Source of the DNA: Candidatus Eiseniibacteriota bacterium
Lineage (GTDB): Bacteria > Eisenbacteria > RBG-16-71-46
Assembly: GCA_005893365.1 (NCBI GenBank)
Contig: VBPB01000173.1
Location: 1 to 5,547 of the forward strand
Reading direction: 5' to 3'
Length of the DNA: 5,547 nt
In this document: piece after piece, positions 1 to 5,287 of the stretch
How positions within the stretch are numbered: the first letter of the stretch is position 1
How the letters are laid out: every line of letters starts with the position of its first letter
Position numbers and translations under genes: made by a program
The notes under the pieces: model-generated
What the model was told of the DNA's origin: nothing
Seen by the model: only the letters and a program-made list of their open reading frames with translations
Databases searched by the model: none

Positions 1-2
1 GC

Positions 3-257
3 GACTTCCGCGCCCGCTGGGCCCGCACCCGCCGCGGCGTGTTCGTGACCGCCGGCGGCACCGCGCACCCCTACGAGCTGGCCGAGCGCAGCGTGCGCGG
101 GTTCCTCAAATGGATCGGGGCGCGCTGGGAAGAGACCCTGGTCTGGCGCCACGACGACAACGACGCCGGGAGCGTCGCGCGCGAGCCCGAGCTGCTGGCG
201 CTCGCGCGCGCCGTGGGGCGCCGGCTCATCGAGAGCGCGCCGCTGGAGGTGGGATGA
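3..257 (+). CDS. C-terminal part of a flavodoxin-like NAD(P)H-dependent oxidoreductase (5' end outside window)
   Basis: The reading frame is open from the left edge, so the gene starts upstream; 84 residues and a TGA stop are visible. The visible part has a beta-strand and turn, RGVFVTAGGTAHPYELAE, then a helix, RSVRGFLKWIGARWEETLVW, and a final helix containing EPELLALARAVGRRL. This layout resembles the end of NADPH-dependent FMN reductase or iron-sulfur flavoprotein-type flavodoxin folds, where a 'TAGG' turn precedes the last alpha/beta units. That assignment comes from recalled family patterns, not a search. The FMN-binding N-terminus and any cysteine cluster lie outside the window, so cofactor and substrate cannot be stated. 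The stop overlaps the next start as ATGA, suggesting translational coupling and a shared transcript. An internal GTG at 39 is not a likely start because the homologous-looking frame continues upstream of it. Confidence 0.55.
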   Translation, partial: DFRARWARTRRGVFVTAGGTAHPYELAERSVRGFLKWIGARWEETLVWRHDDNDAGSVAREPELLALARAVGRRLIESAPLEVG

Positions 258-994
258 AGCGCCCTGTCGCGCTGCTGGTCGCGGCCTTCGTCCTCTCGAG
301 CCTGGTGCCGGCCTTCGCTGTCCCACGGCCCGGGGCCGAGCCCGAGACCCTGGAGCGCCACCGGCCGGCGCCCGGGTTCCCCAACATCGCCTTCCTCACC
401 GCGCTCGACGGCACGGCCTTCCTGGGGGATTCGGCGGACGTGCGGGCCTTCGTCTCGGGTTTCTACGAGGCGTTCGATGCCAATCATTACCTGACCGAAG
501 CCGCCCAAGGCGGACCCCCGCGCGTGACCCTGGCGCTCGACAACCGCTTCCGGTTGGCGCGGGGCGACGCCTTCGGCGATGAGTGGCAGATCGAGGTGAC
601 GATCCTGGGGTGGATCGACGTCCAAGGGGACTTCATCTACGACCCGGGGCACGTCCCGCCGCGCATCAACGGCGCGGACACCACCGGTGCGGGTCGAGCG
701 ACGTCGGGCGATCATTCGGACACAGAAGGCCTCCGCGTCGGCGTCGCCGTGCTCTCGCCGGACTCGGCGGTGGCCGGGGCGAAGCCCATCCCGGTGATCG
801 AGGACCTGTTGTTCCAGATGCCCCGCGCGCTGCGCGCCGCATGGTCCTCACACGCGGGGCGCATGGTGGGGCTGCTCGCCGTCGAGGCCCTGCACCATCA
901 GTCCGGCGATCTCGCACCGGACGACCGGATCAGGCTCGACCGGACGGCGCGCACGACCCTGTTCGAGCACGCGGTCCGCCCGACGCCTCGGTGA
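254..994 (+). CDS. Secreted protein of unknown function with a Sec signal peptide
   Basis: This encodes 246 residues. The start at 254 is favoured over the in-frame ATG at 110 because an excellent ribosome site (GGAGGT, 245-250) lies just upstream, and because only this start gives an N-terminal signal peptide. That peptide has a KR pair at residues 2-3, a hydrophobic stretch at about 5-18, and a likely signal peptidase I cut after AFA at residue 22. No cysteine is visible in the protein, so it is not a lipoprotein. I do not recognise the mature domain. It has a mixed alpha/beta look, with segments such as VTLALDNRFRLARGDAFGDE and IEVTILGWIDVQGDFIYDPG, a Gly/Asp-rich middle, and a helical C-terminus rich in Arg and His. 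It is probably periplasmic or extracellular and co-transcribed with the upstream flavoprotein through the 4-base overlap. A redox link between the two would be speculation. Confidence 0.75.
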   Translation: MKRPVALLVAAFVLSSLVPAFAVPRPGAEPETLERHRPAPGFPNIAFLTALDGTAFLGDSADVRAFVSGFYEAFDANHYLTEAAQGGPPRVTLALDNRFRLARGDAFGDEWQIEVTILGWIDVQGDFIYDPGHVPPRINGADTTGAGRATSGDHSDTEGLRVGVAVLSPDSAVAGAKPIPVIEDLLFQMPRALRAAWSSHAGRMVGLLAVEALHHQSGDLAPDDRIRLDRTARTTLFEHAVRPTPR

Positions 995-1007
995 GGCACG
1001 CCGAGGC
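985..1007 (+). terminator. GC-rich hairpin over the stop codon, possible weak terminator
   Basis: GCCTCGG (985-991) and CCGAGGC (1001-1007) form a perfect 7-bp stem with a 9-base loop that contains part of the stop codon. A second short stem, GGACG/CGTCC (1009-1013 with 1024-1028), follows directly. Neither is followed by a T-run, so a classical intrinsic terminator is not shown. In DNA this GC-rich, chance stems of this size are common. Confidence 0.25.
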
Positions 1008-1100
1008 TGGACGGGCGCGCGCGCGTCCGGCGCCCGATCGTCCGCCCCGCGCCGCGACCTCCTCCGTGCGGCACGCGTCTTCCCCCGCCCGTCATTCCGT

Positions 1101-1130
1101 TTCCCAACCGACCCTCCGCTGGTCTAGAGT
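1101..1130 (+). promoter_or_regulatory. Weak sigma70-like promoter candidate upstream of the acyl-CoA dehydrogenase gene
   Basis: The 231 bases between the secreted-protein gene and the acyl-CoA dehydrogenase gene hold no convincing gene. The only promoter-like pair I see is TTCCCA (1101-1106) and TAGAGT (1125-1130), separated by 18 bases. TAGAGT sits in the least GC-rich part of the gap, about 95 bases before the start codon. The -35 match is poor, so this is only a candidate. No operator or riboswitch-like structure was recognised in the gap. Confidence 0.25.
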
Positions 1131-1225
1131 CGTGGGTTCGCGGCGGGCGCCCGCCTCGCCCCGTTCCCGCCGCCTCGGGCAACGTCGTCCATCGTCACCA
1201 GCCCACGCCACGGAGCGCCCCGCTG

Positions 1226-2371
1226 ATGGATCTGCTGTTGAAGGAAGAGCACCGCCAGGTGCGCGAGATGGCCCGCAAGTTCGCGGATGAGGTGGTCGCC
1301 CCCCGCGCGCGCGAGCTGGATGAGAAAGAGGAGTTCCCGCTCGACATCGTGAAGCAGATGGGCGAGCTCGGCTTCCTCGGCCTGCCCTTCCTCGAGAAGT
1401 ACGGCGGCGCCGGGCTCGACACGCTCGCCTACGTCATCGCCGTCGAGGAGATCGCGCGCGCCTGCGGCTCGACCGCCATCACGCTCGCCGCCCACGTCTC
1501 GCTCGGCTGCGGGCCGATCTACATGATCGGCACCGAGGAGCAGAAGCAGACCTACCTGACGCCGATGGCCAAGGGCGAGGCGATCGGCGCGTTCGGGCTC
1601 ACCGAGCCCAACGCCGGCTCGGACTCCGCCGGCACCGAGACGCGCGCCGAGAAGCAGAACGGCGGCTGGCGCGTGAACGGCTCGAAGATCTACATCACCA
1701 ACGGCGGGGTCGCGAAGTACGTCACCTTCACCGCGCGCACCGACTCCAGCAAGGGCACCAAAGGCATCTCGGCGTTCATCATGGACACCGCGACCCCGGG
1801 TTTCCGCGTGGGCAAGCGCGAGAAGAAGATGGGCCTGCGCGGCTCGGACACGGTCGAGATCGTGTTCCAGGACTGCCAGCTCCCGGCGACCGCGCTGCTC
1901 GGCGACCAGGCCGGCGGTTTCAAGGCCTTCATGCGCACGCTGACCGGCGGCCGCATCTCGATCGGCGCGCTGGCGCTCGGCCTGGCGCAGGGCGCCTACG
2001 AGCACGCCATCCGCTACGCCAAGGAACGGAAGCAATTCGGCCAGCCGATCGCCAACTTCCAGGCCGTGCAGTTCATGCTCGCCGACATGCGCACCAAGAT
2101 CGAAGCCTCGCGCCACCTGGTCTACTACGCGGCGATGCTCAAGGACGCCCACCAGCCCTACGAGAAGGAAGCCTCGATCGCCAAGCTGTTCGCGAGCGAG
2201 ACTGGGAACTGGGTGACCGACAAGGCCATCCAGGTCTTCGGCGGGCTCGGCTACTGCCGCGACGTGCCGGTCGAGCGCATGCACCGCGACGCCAAGCTGA
2301 TGGAGATCGGCGAGGGCACCAGCGAGATCCAGCGCCTCATCATCGCCCGCGAGATCCTGCGCGGCCTGTAG
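1226..2371 (+). CDS. Acyl-CoA dehydrogenase (short-chain/butyryl-CoA dehydrogenase-like), FAD-dependent
   Basis: This 381-residue flavoenzyme has the usual length for the family. It catalyses alpha,beta-dehydrogenation of an acyl-CoA, passing electrons to electron-transfer flavoprotein, in the cytosol. Domain order is a helical N-domain (about 6-118), a beta middle domain (about 122-217) and a helical C-domain (about 229-379). Residues 124-136 (GLTEPNAGSDSAG) match the first family signature. Residues 336-355, starting QVFGGLGY, match the second. The FAD-contacting stretch AKERKQFGQPIANFQ is at 265-279. The catalytic base is Glu363 in IGEGTSEIQ; the family's common Tyr before it is Gly here, a frequent bacterial variant. 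A GGAG at 1212-1215 supports this start. The short-chain-like placement is inference, since substrate chain length cannot be read reliably. The FIST gene follows after 50 bases and may share its transcript. The enzyme could equally act in fatty-acid beta-oxidation or branched-chain amino-acid breakdown. Confidence 0.96.
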   Translation: MDLLLKEEHRQVREMARKFADEVVAPRARELDEKEEFPLDIVKQMGELGFLGLPFLEKYGGAGLDTLAYVIAVEEIARACGSTAITLAAHVSLGCGPIYMIGTEEQKQTYLTPMAKGEAIGAFGLTEPNAGSDSAGTETRAEKQNGGWRVNGSKIYITNGGVAKYVTFTARTDSSKGTKGISAFIMDTATPGFRVGKREKKMGLRGSDTVEIVFQDCQLPATALLGDQAGGFKAFMRTLTGGRISIGALALGLAQGAYEHAIRYAKERKQFGQPIANFQAVQFMLADMRTKIEASRHLVYYAAMLKDAHQPYEKEASIAKLFASETGNWVTDKAIQVFGGLGYCRDVPVERMHRDAKLMEIGEGTSEIQRLIIAREILRGL

Positions 2372-2421
2372 CGCCGCACGCCCACGCCCGGCGCCGCCGC
2401 GCGGCCACCTCGCCTGAGCCC

Positions 2422-3642
2422 ATGAACCGCCCGCCCAGCGCCTCCGCGACGATGCAGTGGGCGGCGGCCGCCTCGACCGCCGCCGAGCCCGACACCGCCG
2501 CCGAGCAGGTCGCGGCCTCGCTGGCCGCCGCACTGGGCGAGGGGCCCACCGACCTGCTGCTCTTCTTCTTCACCGCCCCGCTCGTCGCCGGCGTCGAGAC
2601 CCTGACCGGGACCCTCAAGCGCCGGTTGGCACCCCTCTGCCTGGCGGGCGTGAGCGGCGTGTCGGTCGTCGGCGAGCGCGCCGAGTACGAGCAGGGACCC
2701 GCGCTCACCGCCATCGCCGCCCGCCTGCCCGGGGTCGAGGTCAAACCGTTCGTGATGATCCCCTCGGCGTGGGGCGAGAGCATCGCCGACCCGCTCGAGT
2801 TCGCGCGCCATACCCCCGGCGCCGACCGCGCCGAGTTGGTGATCGTGTTCGGCGATCCGTTCTCGCTCGACGCCGAGCGCGTGCTGCACGCCTTCAACAC
2901 CCACGCGCCCGGCGTGCGCCTGGTGGGCGGCATGGCGAGTGCCGGCCCCAGGCCCTACGCCAACGCGCTGGTGCTCAACGACTGGCTGGCGCGCGAGGGC
3001 GGCGTGGGCATCGCGCTCAAGGGGGCGCTGCGCGTGGACATGGTCGTCTCGCAGGGCTGCCGGCCCATCGGGCCGCCGCTGCGCGTGACCAAGGCCGAGC
3101 GGAACATCATCTTCGAGCTGGACGGCCAGCCGGCGGTCGAGCGCACCGAGCAGGTGCTGCGCGCGCTGCCCGAGCACGAGCGCGCGGTGCTGCGCGACGG
3201 TCTTTACGTCGGGCGCCCCGCGCGCGGCGACGCGTCGGGCCGCGGCGACTACCTGATCCGCAACCTGCTCGGCGCCGACCGCGACCGGGGTGCCATCGCC
3301 GTGGCCGACCTGGTCGCCGAGCAGGAGCTGGTGCGCCTCCACGTGCGCGACGCCGCCACCGCGCTCGAGGACCTGGAGCTGCTGCTGGCGCCCCAGGAGT
3401 TCGACGCGCGCGCCCAGGGGGCGCTGCTGTTCTCCTGCAACGGGCGCGGCAAGGCGTTCTTCGGCCAGCCCAACCGCGACATCGCCACGCTGCAGACGGC
3501 GCTCGGCGCCACCGTGCCGACCGCCGGGTTCTTCTGCGCCGGCGAGTTCGGCCCGGTGGGCGAGAAGAACTTCCTGCACGGGCACACGGCGAGCATCGCG
3601 ATCGTGCGGGGAAAGGCGGCGGGGACGGCCAGTAGTTGTTGA
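2422..3642 (+). CDS. Stand-alone FIST N/FIST C domain sensory protein
   Basis: This encodes 406 residues with no membrane segment or signal peptide, so it is probably cytosolic. FIST domains are predicted small-ligand sensory modules, proposed to bind amino-acid-like ligands and often fused to signalling outputs. Here no kinase, GGDEF or methyl-acceptor domain is attached. FIST N covers about residues 14-230, with LAGVSGVSVVGERAEYEQGP at 74-93, FGDPFSLD at 143-150 and LVGGMASAGP at 167-176. FIST C covers about 235-396, with GALLFSCNGRGKAFFG at 333-348 and AGFFCAGEFGPVG at 368-380. Similarity to the family appears to begin at residue 11 (MQWAAAASTA), so the ATG at 2452 is an alternative start; neither ATG has a strong ribosome site. 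The gene lies 50 bases after the acyl-CoA dehydrogenase gene. Its last residues (about 397-406) lie at the border with the lower-GC cassette region and may not be original. Confidence 0.88.
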   Translation: MNRPPSASATMQWAAAASTAAEPDTAAEQVAASLAAALGEGPTDLLLFFFTAPLVAGVETLTGTLKRRLAPLCLAGVSGVSVVGERAEYEQGPALTAIAARLPGVEVKPFVMIPSAWGESIADPLEFARHTPGADRAELVIVFGDPFSLDAERVLHAFNTHAPGVRLVGGMASAGPRPYANALVLNDWLAREGGVGIALKGALRVDMVVSQGCRPIGPPLRVTKAERNIIFELDGQPAVERTEQVLRALPEHERAVLRDGLYVGRPARGDASGRGDYLIRNLLGADRDRGAIAVADLVAEQELVRLHVRDAATALEDLELLLAPQEFDARAQGALLFSCNGRGKAFFGQPNRDIATLQTALGATVPTAGFFCAGEFGPVGEKNFLHGHTASIAIVRGKAAGTASSC

Positions 3643-3664
3643 CTCGGGGTTGTGACATCTGCAA

Positions 3665-3748
3665 GTTCCCACGCGATCGTGAGGCGTGCATCAACGCCAA
3701 GTCGGCGCGTGCGGGAGATCCTGGAGTTGGCGGCGGGTGCTGCCAAAC
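3665..3748 (+). pseudogene. Decayed 3' end of a GrpB-family (UPF0157) gene
   Basis: This stretch is nearly identical to the last 27 codons (residues 149-175) of the intact GrpB-family gene at 4477-5004. Everything upstream of those codons is missing. Relative to the intact copy there is a two-base loss in the run GGCGCGCG (near 3710), which shifts the frame. One Tyr codon has become Cys, and the stop TAA has become AAA, so no product is expected. It begins 23 bases after the FIST stop codon with no recombination core at its left end. This suggests truncation by deletion or illegitimate recombination rather than clean integrase-mediated excision. The attached attC site follows without a gap. 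Confidence 0.85.
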
Positions 3749-3784
3749 CCGCGCTTCAAGCTGTCGGGCCGGGGCGGCCGCTTG
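3665..3784 (+). repeat. Direct repeat copy A (grpB 3' end plus left half of its attC)
   Basis: These 120 bases repeat 4920-5041 in direct orientation. By eye I count about five single-base differences and a two-base gap. The match starts at GTTCCCACGCGATCG and ends at GGCCGCTTG. After that, copy A continues into the rest of attC and copy B continues into the DUF4160 gene. Confidence 0.93.
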
Positions 3785-3849
3785 GGGCGGAAGAGGTCCA
3801 TCTTGATTGCGGTCGCCCCGGCCCGCAGTTTGAGCGCAGCTCGTTAGGT
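3742..3849 (+). other. attC recombination site 1 (108 bp, complete)
   Basis: The left inverse core is GCCAAAC (3742-3748), degenerate at one position. The right core is GTTAGGT (3843-3849), a full GTTRRRY match. GCGCTTCAAGCTG (3751-3763) pairs with CAGTTTGAGCGC (3826-3837), with one extra base on the left strand, the hallmark extrahelical base of attC. The inner stem GGGCCGGGGCGGCCGC (3766-3781) pairs with 3809-3824 with one G-T position, leaving a loop of 27 bases. This folded bottom-strand hairpin is the form that integron integrases recognise. Confidence 0.9.
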
Positions 3850-3963
3850 TGGAGGACATGCGGATAGCGGCTGTCACAAATGGTCGCAGCGGACCGGCAC
3901 GCGACCAGCTCGTCACGGCCGAGCGGTGGTGGGCCCCGGCCGCTGAACCGTAGGTCGTTAGAC
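3844..3963 (+). other. Nearly empty cassette: ribosome site, start codon and attC only
   Basis: Cutting at the cores of attC sites 1 and 2 gives a 114-base unit (3844-3957) of which about 85 bases are attC. The remaining bases hold GGAGG (3851-3855) and an ATG at 3858. The frame from that ATG runs 31 codons (MRIAAVTNGRSGP...) through the attC itself to a TAG at 3951. I read this as the start of a lost gene spliced to its own attC by internal deletion. A functional 31-residue peptide is possible but unsupported, because almost all of it is attC sequence. Confidence 0.6.
3873..3963 (+). other. attC recombination site 2 (about 91 bp, complete, degenerate left core)
   Basis: The right core GTTAGAC (3957-3963) is a full GTTRRRY match. 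On the left, GTCACAAATGG (3873-3883) looks like the common attC start GTCTAACAAATGG with two bases missing. Inside, CAGCGG (3887-3892) plus CCGG (3894-3897) pairs with CCGGCCGCTG (3936-3945), leaving A3893 unpaired as the extrahelical base. The weak left core may lower recombination activity. Confidence 0.8.
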
Positions 3964-3991
3964 GGCGCTCTGGCGCCCTCTCTGTTGGAGG
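3964..3991 (+). promoter_or_regulatory. Cassette leader with small hairpin and strong ribosome site for the VOC gene
   Basis: Directly after the attC 2 core, GGCGC (3964-3968) and GCGCC (3973-3977) form a 5-bp stem with a 4-base loop. TGGAGG (3986-3991) then lies five bases before the ATG at 3997, which fixes that start codon over the longer frame reading back through attC. I see no promoter in this leader. Expression probably depends on read-through from upstream. Confidence 0.5.
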
Positions 3992-3996
3992 CCATA

Positions 3997-4356
3997 ATGC
4001 CCCACGGCAAGATCTGTTATCTCGAAATACCAGCCAAGACAGCCCAAGCGTCTGCTGATTTCTATAGCAGCATCTTCGGCTGGAAGGTCCGGCAGCGTGG
4101 AGACGGTGAGCTGGCCTTCGATGACCCTGCGGGCGTGAGCGGGACTTGGGTGAAGGAGAGCGATCGGACGCCGGACGAGCGGACGCGGACCTACATCATG
4201 GTGGATGTCATTGCGGACACCCTGAAGCAGATTGAGACCGCAGGCGGCCGGGTCCTGACGCCGCGAACCGAAATTGGGTCCGGGATGGGCGCATTTGCCG
4301 TGTTTGCGGACCCGGTCGGCAATGAGTTCGGTCTATATGAGGAACCACGACGTTGA
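3997..4356 (+). CDS. VOC (glyoxalase/bleomycin-resistance superfamily) protein, cassette-borne
   Basis: This encodes 119 residues, a full single-chain VOC protein of two beta-alpha-beta-beta-beta modules. Module one begins ICYLEIPAKTAQASADFY (residues 6-23) and continues with SSIFGWKV. Module two begins at about YIMVDVIADTLKQIETAGG and ends in FADPVGNEFGLYE (103-115), the typical closing motif. Candidate metal or ligand positions are Glu10 and Glu115, though many small VOC proteins of this shape have no known metal or substrate. Members include glyoxalases, drug-binding or drug-modifying resistance proteins and many uncharacterised ones, so no specific reaction should be assumed. It is probably cytosolic, dimeric by family habit. 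The start at 3997 has a strong ribosome site. The gene is the only cargo of a 505-base cassette bounded by the cores of attC 2 and attC 3, with A/T-richer codons than the FIST gene upstream. Confidence 0.92.
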   Translation: MPHGKICYLEIPAKTAQASADFYSSIFGWKVRQRGDGELAFDDPAGVSGTWVKESDRTPDERTRTYIMVDVIADTLKQIETAGGRVLTPRTEIGSGMGAFAVFADPVGNEFGLYEEPRR

Positions 4357-4407
4357 GAGCGGGTGGCAAGGAGCGCCGCCTATGCGGTCCGTGTGAAGGA
4401 GGCGAAC

Positions 4408-4468
4408 GTCCAACTCTCGCGCTCCAGCGGATCGGCCTCCGGCCGCCCGCTGACCGCTGGCGTTGGGC
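4408..4468 (+). other. attC recombination site 3 (61 bp, complete, short type)
   Basis: The left core GTCCAAC (4408-4414) and right core GTTGGGC (4462-4468) both match RYYYAAC/GTTRRRY and are nearly complementary. CAGCGG (4425-4430) pairs with CCGCTG (4447-4452), with A4431 unpaired. CGGCC (4433-4437) then pairs with GGCCG (4441-4445) around a 3-base loop. It lies 51 bases after the VOC stop codon and only 8 bases before the GrpB start. Confidence 0.9.
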
Positions 4469-4476
4469 TGCTACCG

Positions 4477-5004
4477 ATGACTAACTCCCTCGGTCTCGAA
4501 TCTGGCGTCGTCCGTCTCGTCGAGTATGACACTCGCTGGCCGGACCTCTTCATCGCTGAGGCCCGCCGAATCCGTGAGGAGGTTGGGCCCCTGCCGCTCC
4601 ACCTCGAACATGTGGGCGGCACCTCCATTCCGCACATGTGCGCCAAGCCCGTCCTCGACATCGTGGCGGGTCGACCGCCAGCCAGTCCCATCCAGGACTA
4701 CGTTGTGGCGCTCACGCAGGCCGGGTACGATCACCGCGGCGAACAAGGGGTGCCGGGCCGCCAGTTCTTTCGCCGGGGGCAGCCCCGCGCCTATCACCTT
4801 CACTTGGTGGAAGAAGGAAGTCTGGTTTGGTCCCACTATCTGGCCTTTCGGGACTACCTTCGGACTCATCCTGAGGCCTCCCGCCAGTTTGCTGACCTCA
4901 AGCGAGCTTTGGCTGCGCGGTTCCCACGCGATCGTGAGGCGTACATCAACGCCAAGTCGGCGCGCGTGCGGGAGATCCTGGAGTTGGCGGCGGGTGCAGC
5001 CTAA
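4477..5004 (+). CDS. GrpB family (UPF0157) nucleotidyltransferase-fold protein, cassette-borne
   Basis: This encodes 175 residues, the usual size for the family. These proteins have a nucleotidyltransferase-like fold and mostly unknown substrates; some relatives are fused to coenzyme A synthesis enzymes. Near the N-terminus is VVRLVEYDTRWPDLF (11-25). The family core is LEHVGGTSIPHMCAKPVLDI (43-62), where GGTS replaces the more usual GSTS and Asp61 is a likely metal ligand. YHLHLVEEGSLVWSHYLAFR (106-125) is the second conserved block. A charged helix ends the protein. The longer frame reading back to 4363 runs through attC 3, so the ATG at 4477, 8 bases after the core, is chosen. No strong ribosome site precedes it. 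The TAA stop lies inside the attC 4 left core GCCTAAC, a typical cassette arrangement. A decayed copy of its 3' end lies at 3665. Confidence 0.92.
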   Translation: MTNSLGLESGVVRLVEYDTRWPDLFIAEARRIREEVGPLPLHLEHVGGTSIPHMCAKPVLDIVAGRPPASPIQDYVVALTQAGYDHRGEQGVPGRQFFRRGQPRAYHLHLVEEGSLVWSHYLAFRDYLRTHPEASRQFADLKRALAARFPRDREAYINAKSARVREILELAAGAA

Positions 5005-5041
5005 CCCGCGCTTCAAGCTGTCGGGCCGGGGTGGCCGCTTG
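4920..5041 (+). repeat. Direct repeat copy B (intact grpB 3' end plus half attC)
   Basis: These 122 bases match 3665-3784, as described for copy A. This copy keeps an open grpB frame and stop codon. The identity ends exactly at GGCCGCTTG, after which the DUF4160 leader begins. Confidence 0.93.
4999..5041 (+). other. Half attC site 4 (left half only, probably inactive)
   Basis: The left core GCCTAAC (4999-5005) is a full RYYYAAC match, better than in attC 1. The left arm GCGCTTCAAGCTG and the inner GGGCCGGGG are intact. The returning arm and the GTTRRRY core seen in attC 1 at 3785-3849 are absent. The DUF4160 start codon comes seven bases after the half site stops. No GTTRRRY core was seen between here and the DUF4160 start. 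Confidence 0.85.
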
Positions 5042-5047
5042 CCGTGC

Positions 5048-5287
5048 ATGAGTCCGACCGTGTTCCGCGAAGGCGCCTATCGGTTCTTCTTCTTCTCGCG
5101 AGAGGAGCTTCGGCCGCACGTCCATGTCCACCATCCGACGGGTGAGGCCAAGGTTTGGATCGACCCCAGGATCGAACTCGCCATGAACTACGGGCTGACG
5201 GCACAGCGCGTCGCGAAGGTACTGCGGCTGATTGAGGAGCATGAGGATGAAATCCGCGCGTCGTGGCGAAGACACTTCCCAGGTTGA
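5048..5287 (+). CDS. DUF4160 domain protein, first of a DUF4160/DUF2442 pair
   Basis: This encodes 79 residues, about the full length of this small family. It begins MSPTVFREGAYRFFFFSREE, followed by the family's hallmark RPHVHVHHPTGEAKVWID (22-39) and a helical C-terminus, LIEEHEDEIRASWRRHF (61-77). Function is not established. The His-rich RPHVHV segment suggests metal or nucleic-acid contact, but that is inference. DUF4160 genes very often sit directly before DUF2442 genes, and the pair has toxin-antitoxin-like size and layout without proof of that activity. The start codon lies seven bases after a truncated attC. No good ribosome site precedes it, only GGGGTGG at 5028-5034, about 13 bases before the ATG. 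Expression may therefore rely on translation arriving from grpB, 43 bases upstream. Its 3' end overlaps the DUF2442 gene by 41 bases. Confidence 0.9.
   Translation: MSPTVFREGAYRFFFFSREELRPHVHVHHPTGEAKVWIDPRIELAMNYGLTAQRVAKVLRLIEEHEDEIRASWRRHFPG

Noticed and set aside
583..1290. 235-codon + strand frame spanning the gap before the acyl-CoA dehydrogenase
   Set aside because: It overlaps the secreted-protein gene and the dehydrogenase start out of frame, and its translation is almost entirely Arg, Ala, Gly and Pro.
1124..2533. 469-codon open frame on the - strand
   Set aside because: It lies antisense to the acyl-CoA dehydrogenase. Its translation is an Arg/Ala/Gly/Leu-rich low-complexity string with no recognisable motif, as expected opposite a GC-rich gene.
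3643..3664. Possible attI or integrase core to the left of the array
   Set aside because: I looked for GTTRRRY here. GTTGACT and GTTGTGA fail the purine/pyrimidine pattern, so no core is supported.
2251..3672. 473-codon open frame on the - strand
   Set aside because: It is antisense to the FIST gene and the end of the acyl-CoA dehydrogenase gene, with biased low-complexity composition and no family features. It is a GC-driven shadow.
3652..3867. 71-codon + strand frame
   Set aside because: It is a patchwork of the frameshifted grpB remnant and attC 1 with no independent start signal.
3880..3996. Longer N-terminus for the VOC protein from an ATG at 3880
   Set aside because: This stretch is attC 2 and the cassette leader. 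The ATG at 3997 has the ribosome site and matches the usual VOC start.
4363..4476. Longer N-terminus for the GrpB protein
   Set aside because: It would read through attC 3. The family-like sequence begins after the ATG at 4477, just past the cassette core.
3665..5041. The 120-base direct repeats as ends of a composite transposon
   Set aside because: There is no transposase and the repeats have no terminal inverted repeats. Each is explained as the 3' end of a grpB cassette plus attC sequence.
5082..5098. TTC run as a possible slippage microsatellite
   Set aside because: It encodes the Phe-rich segment RFFFFS that belongs to the DUF4160 domain, and the frame is intact. There is no sign of length variation.
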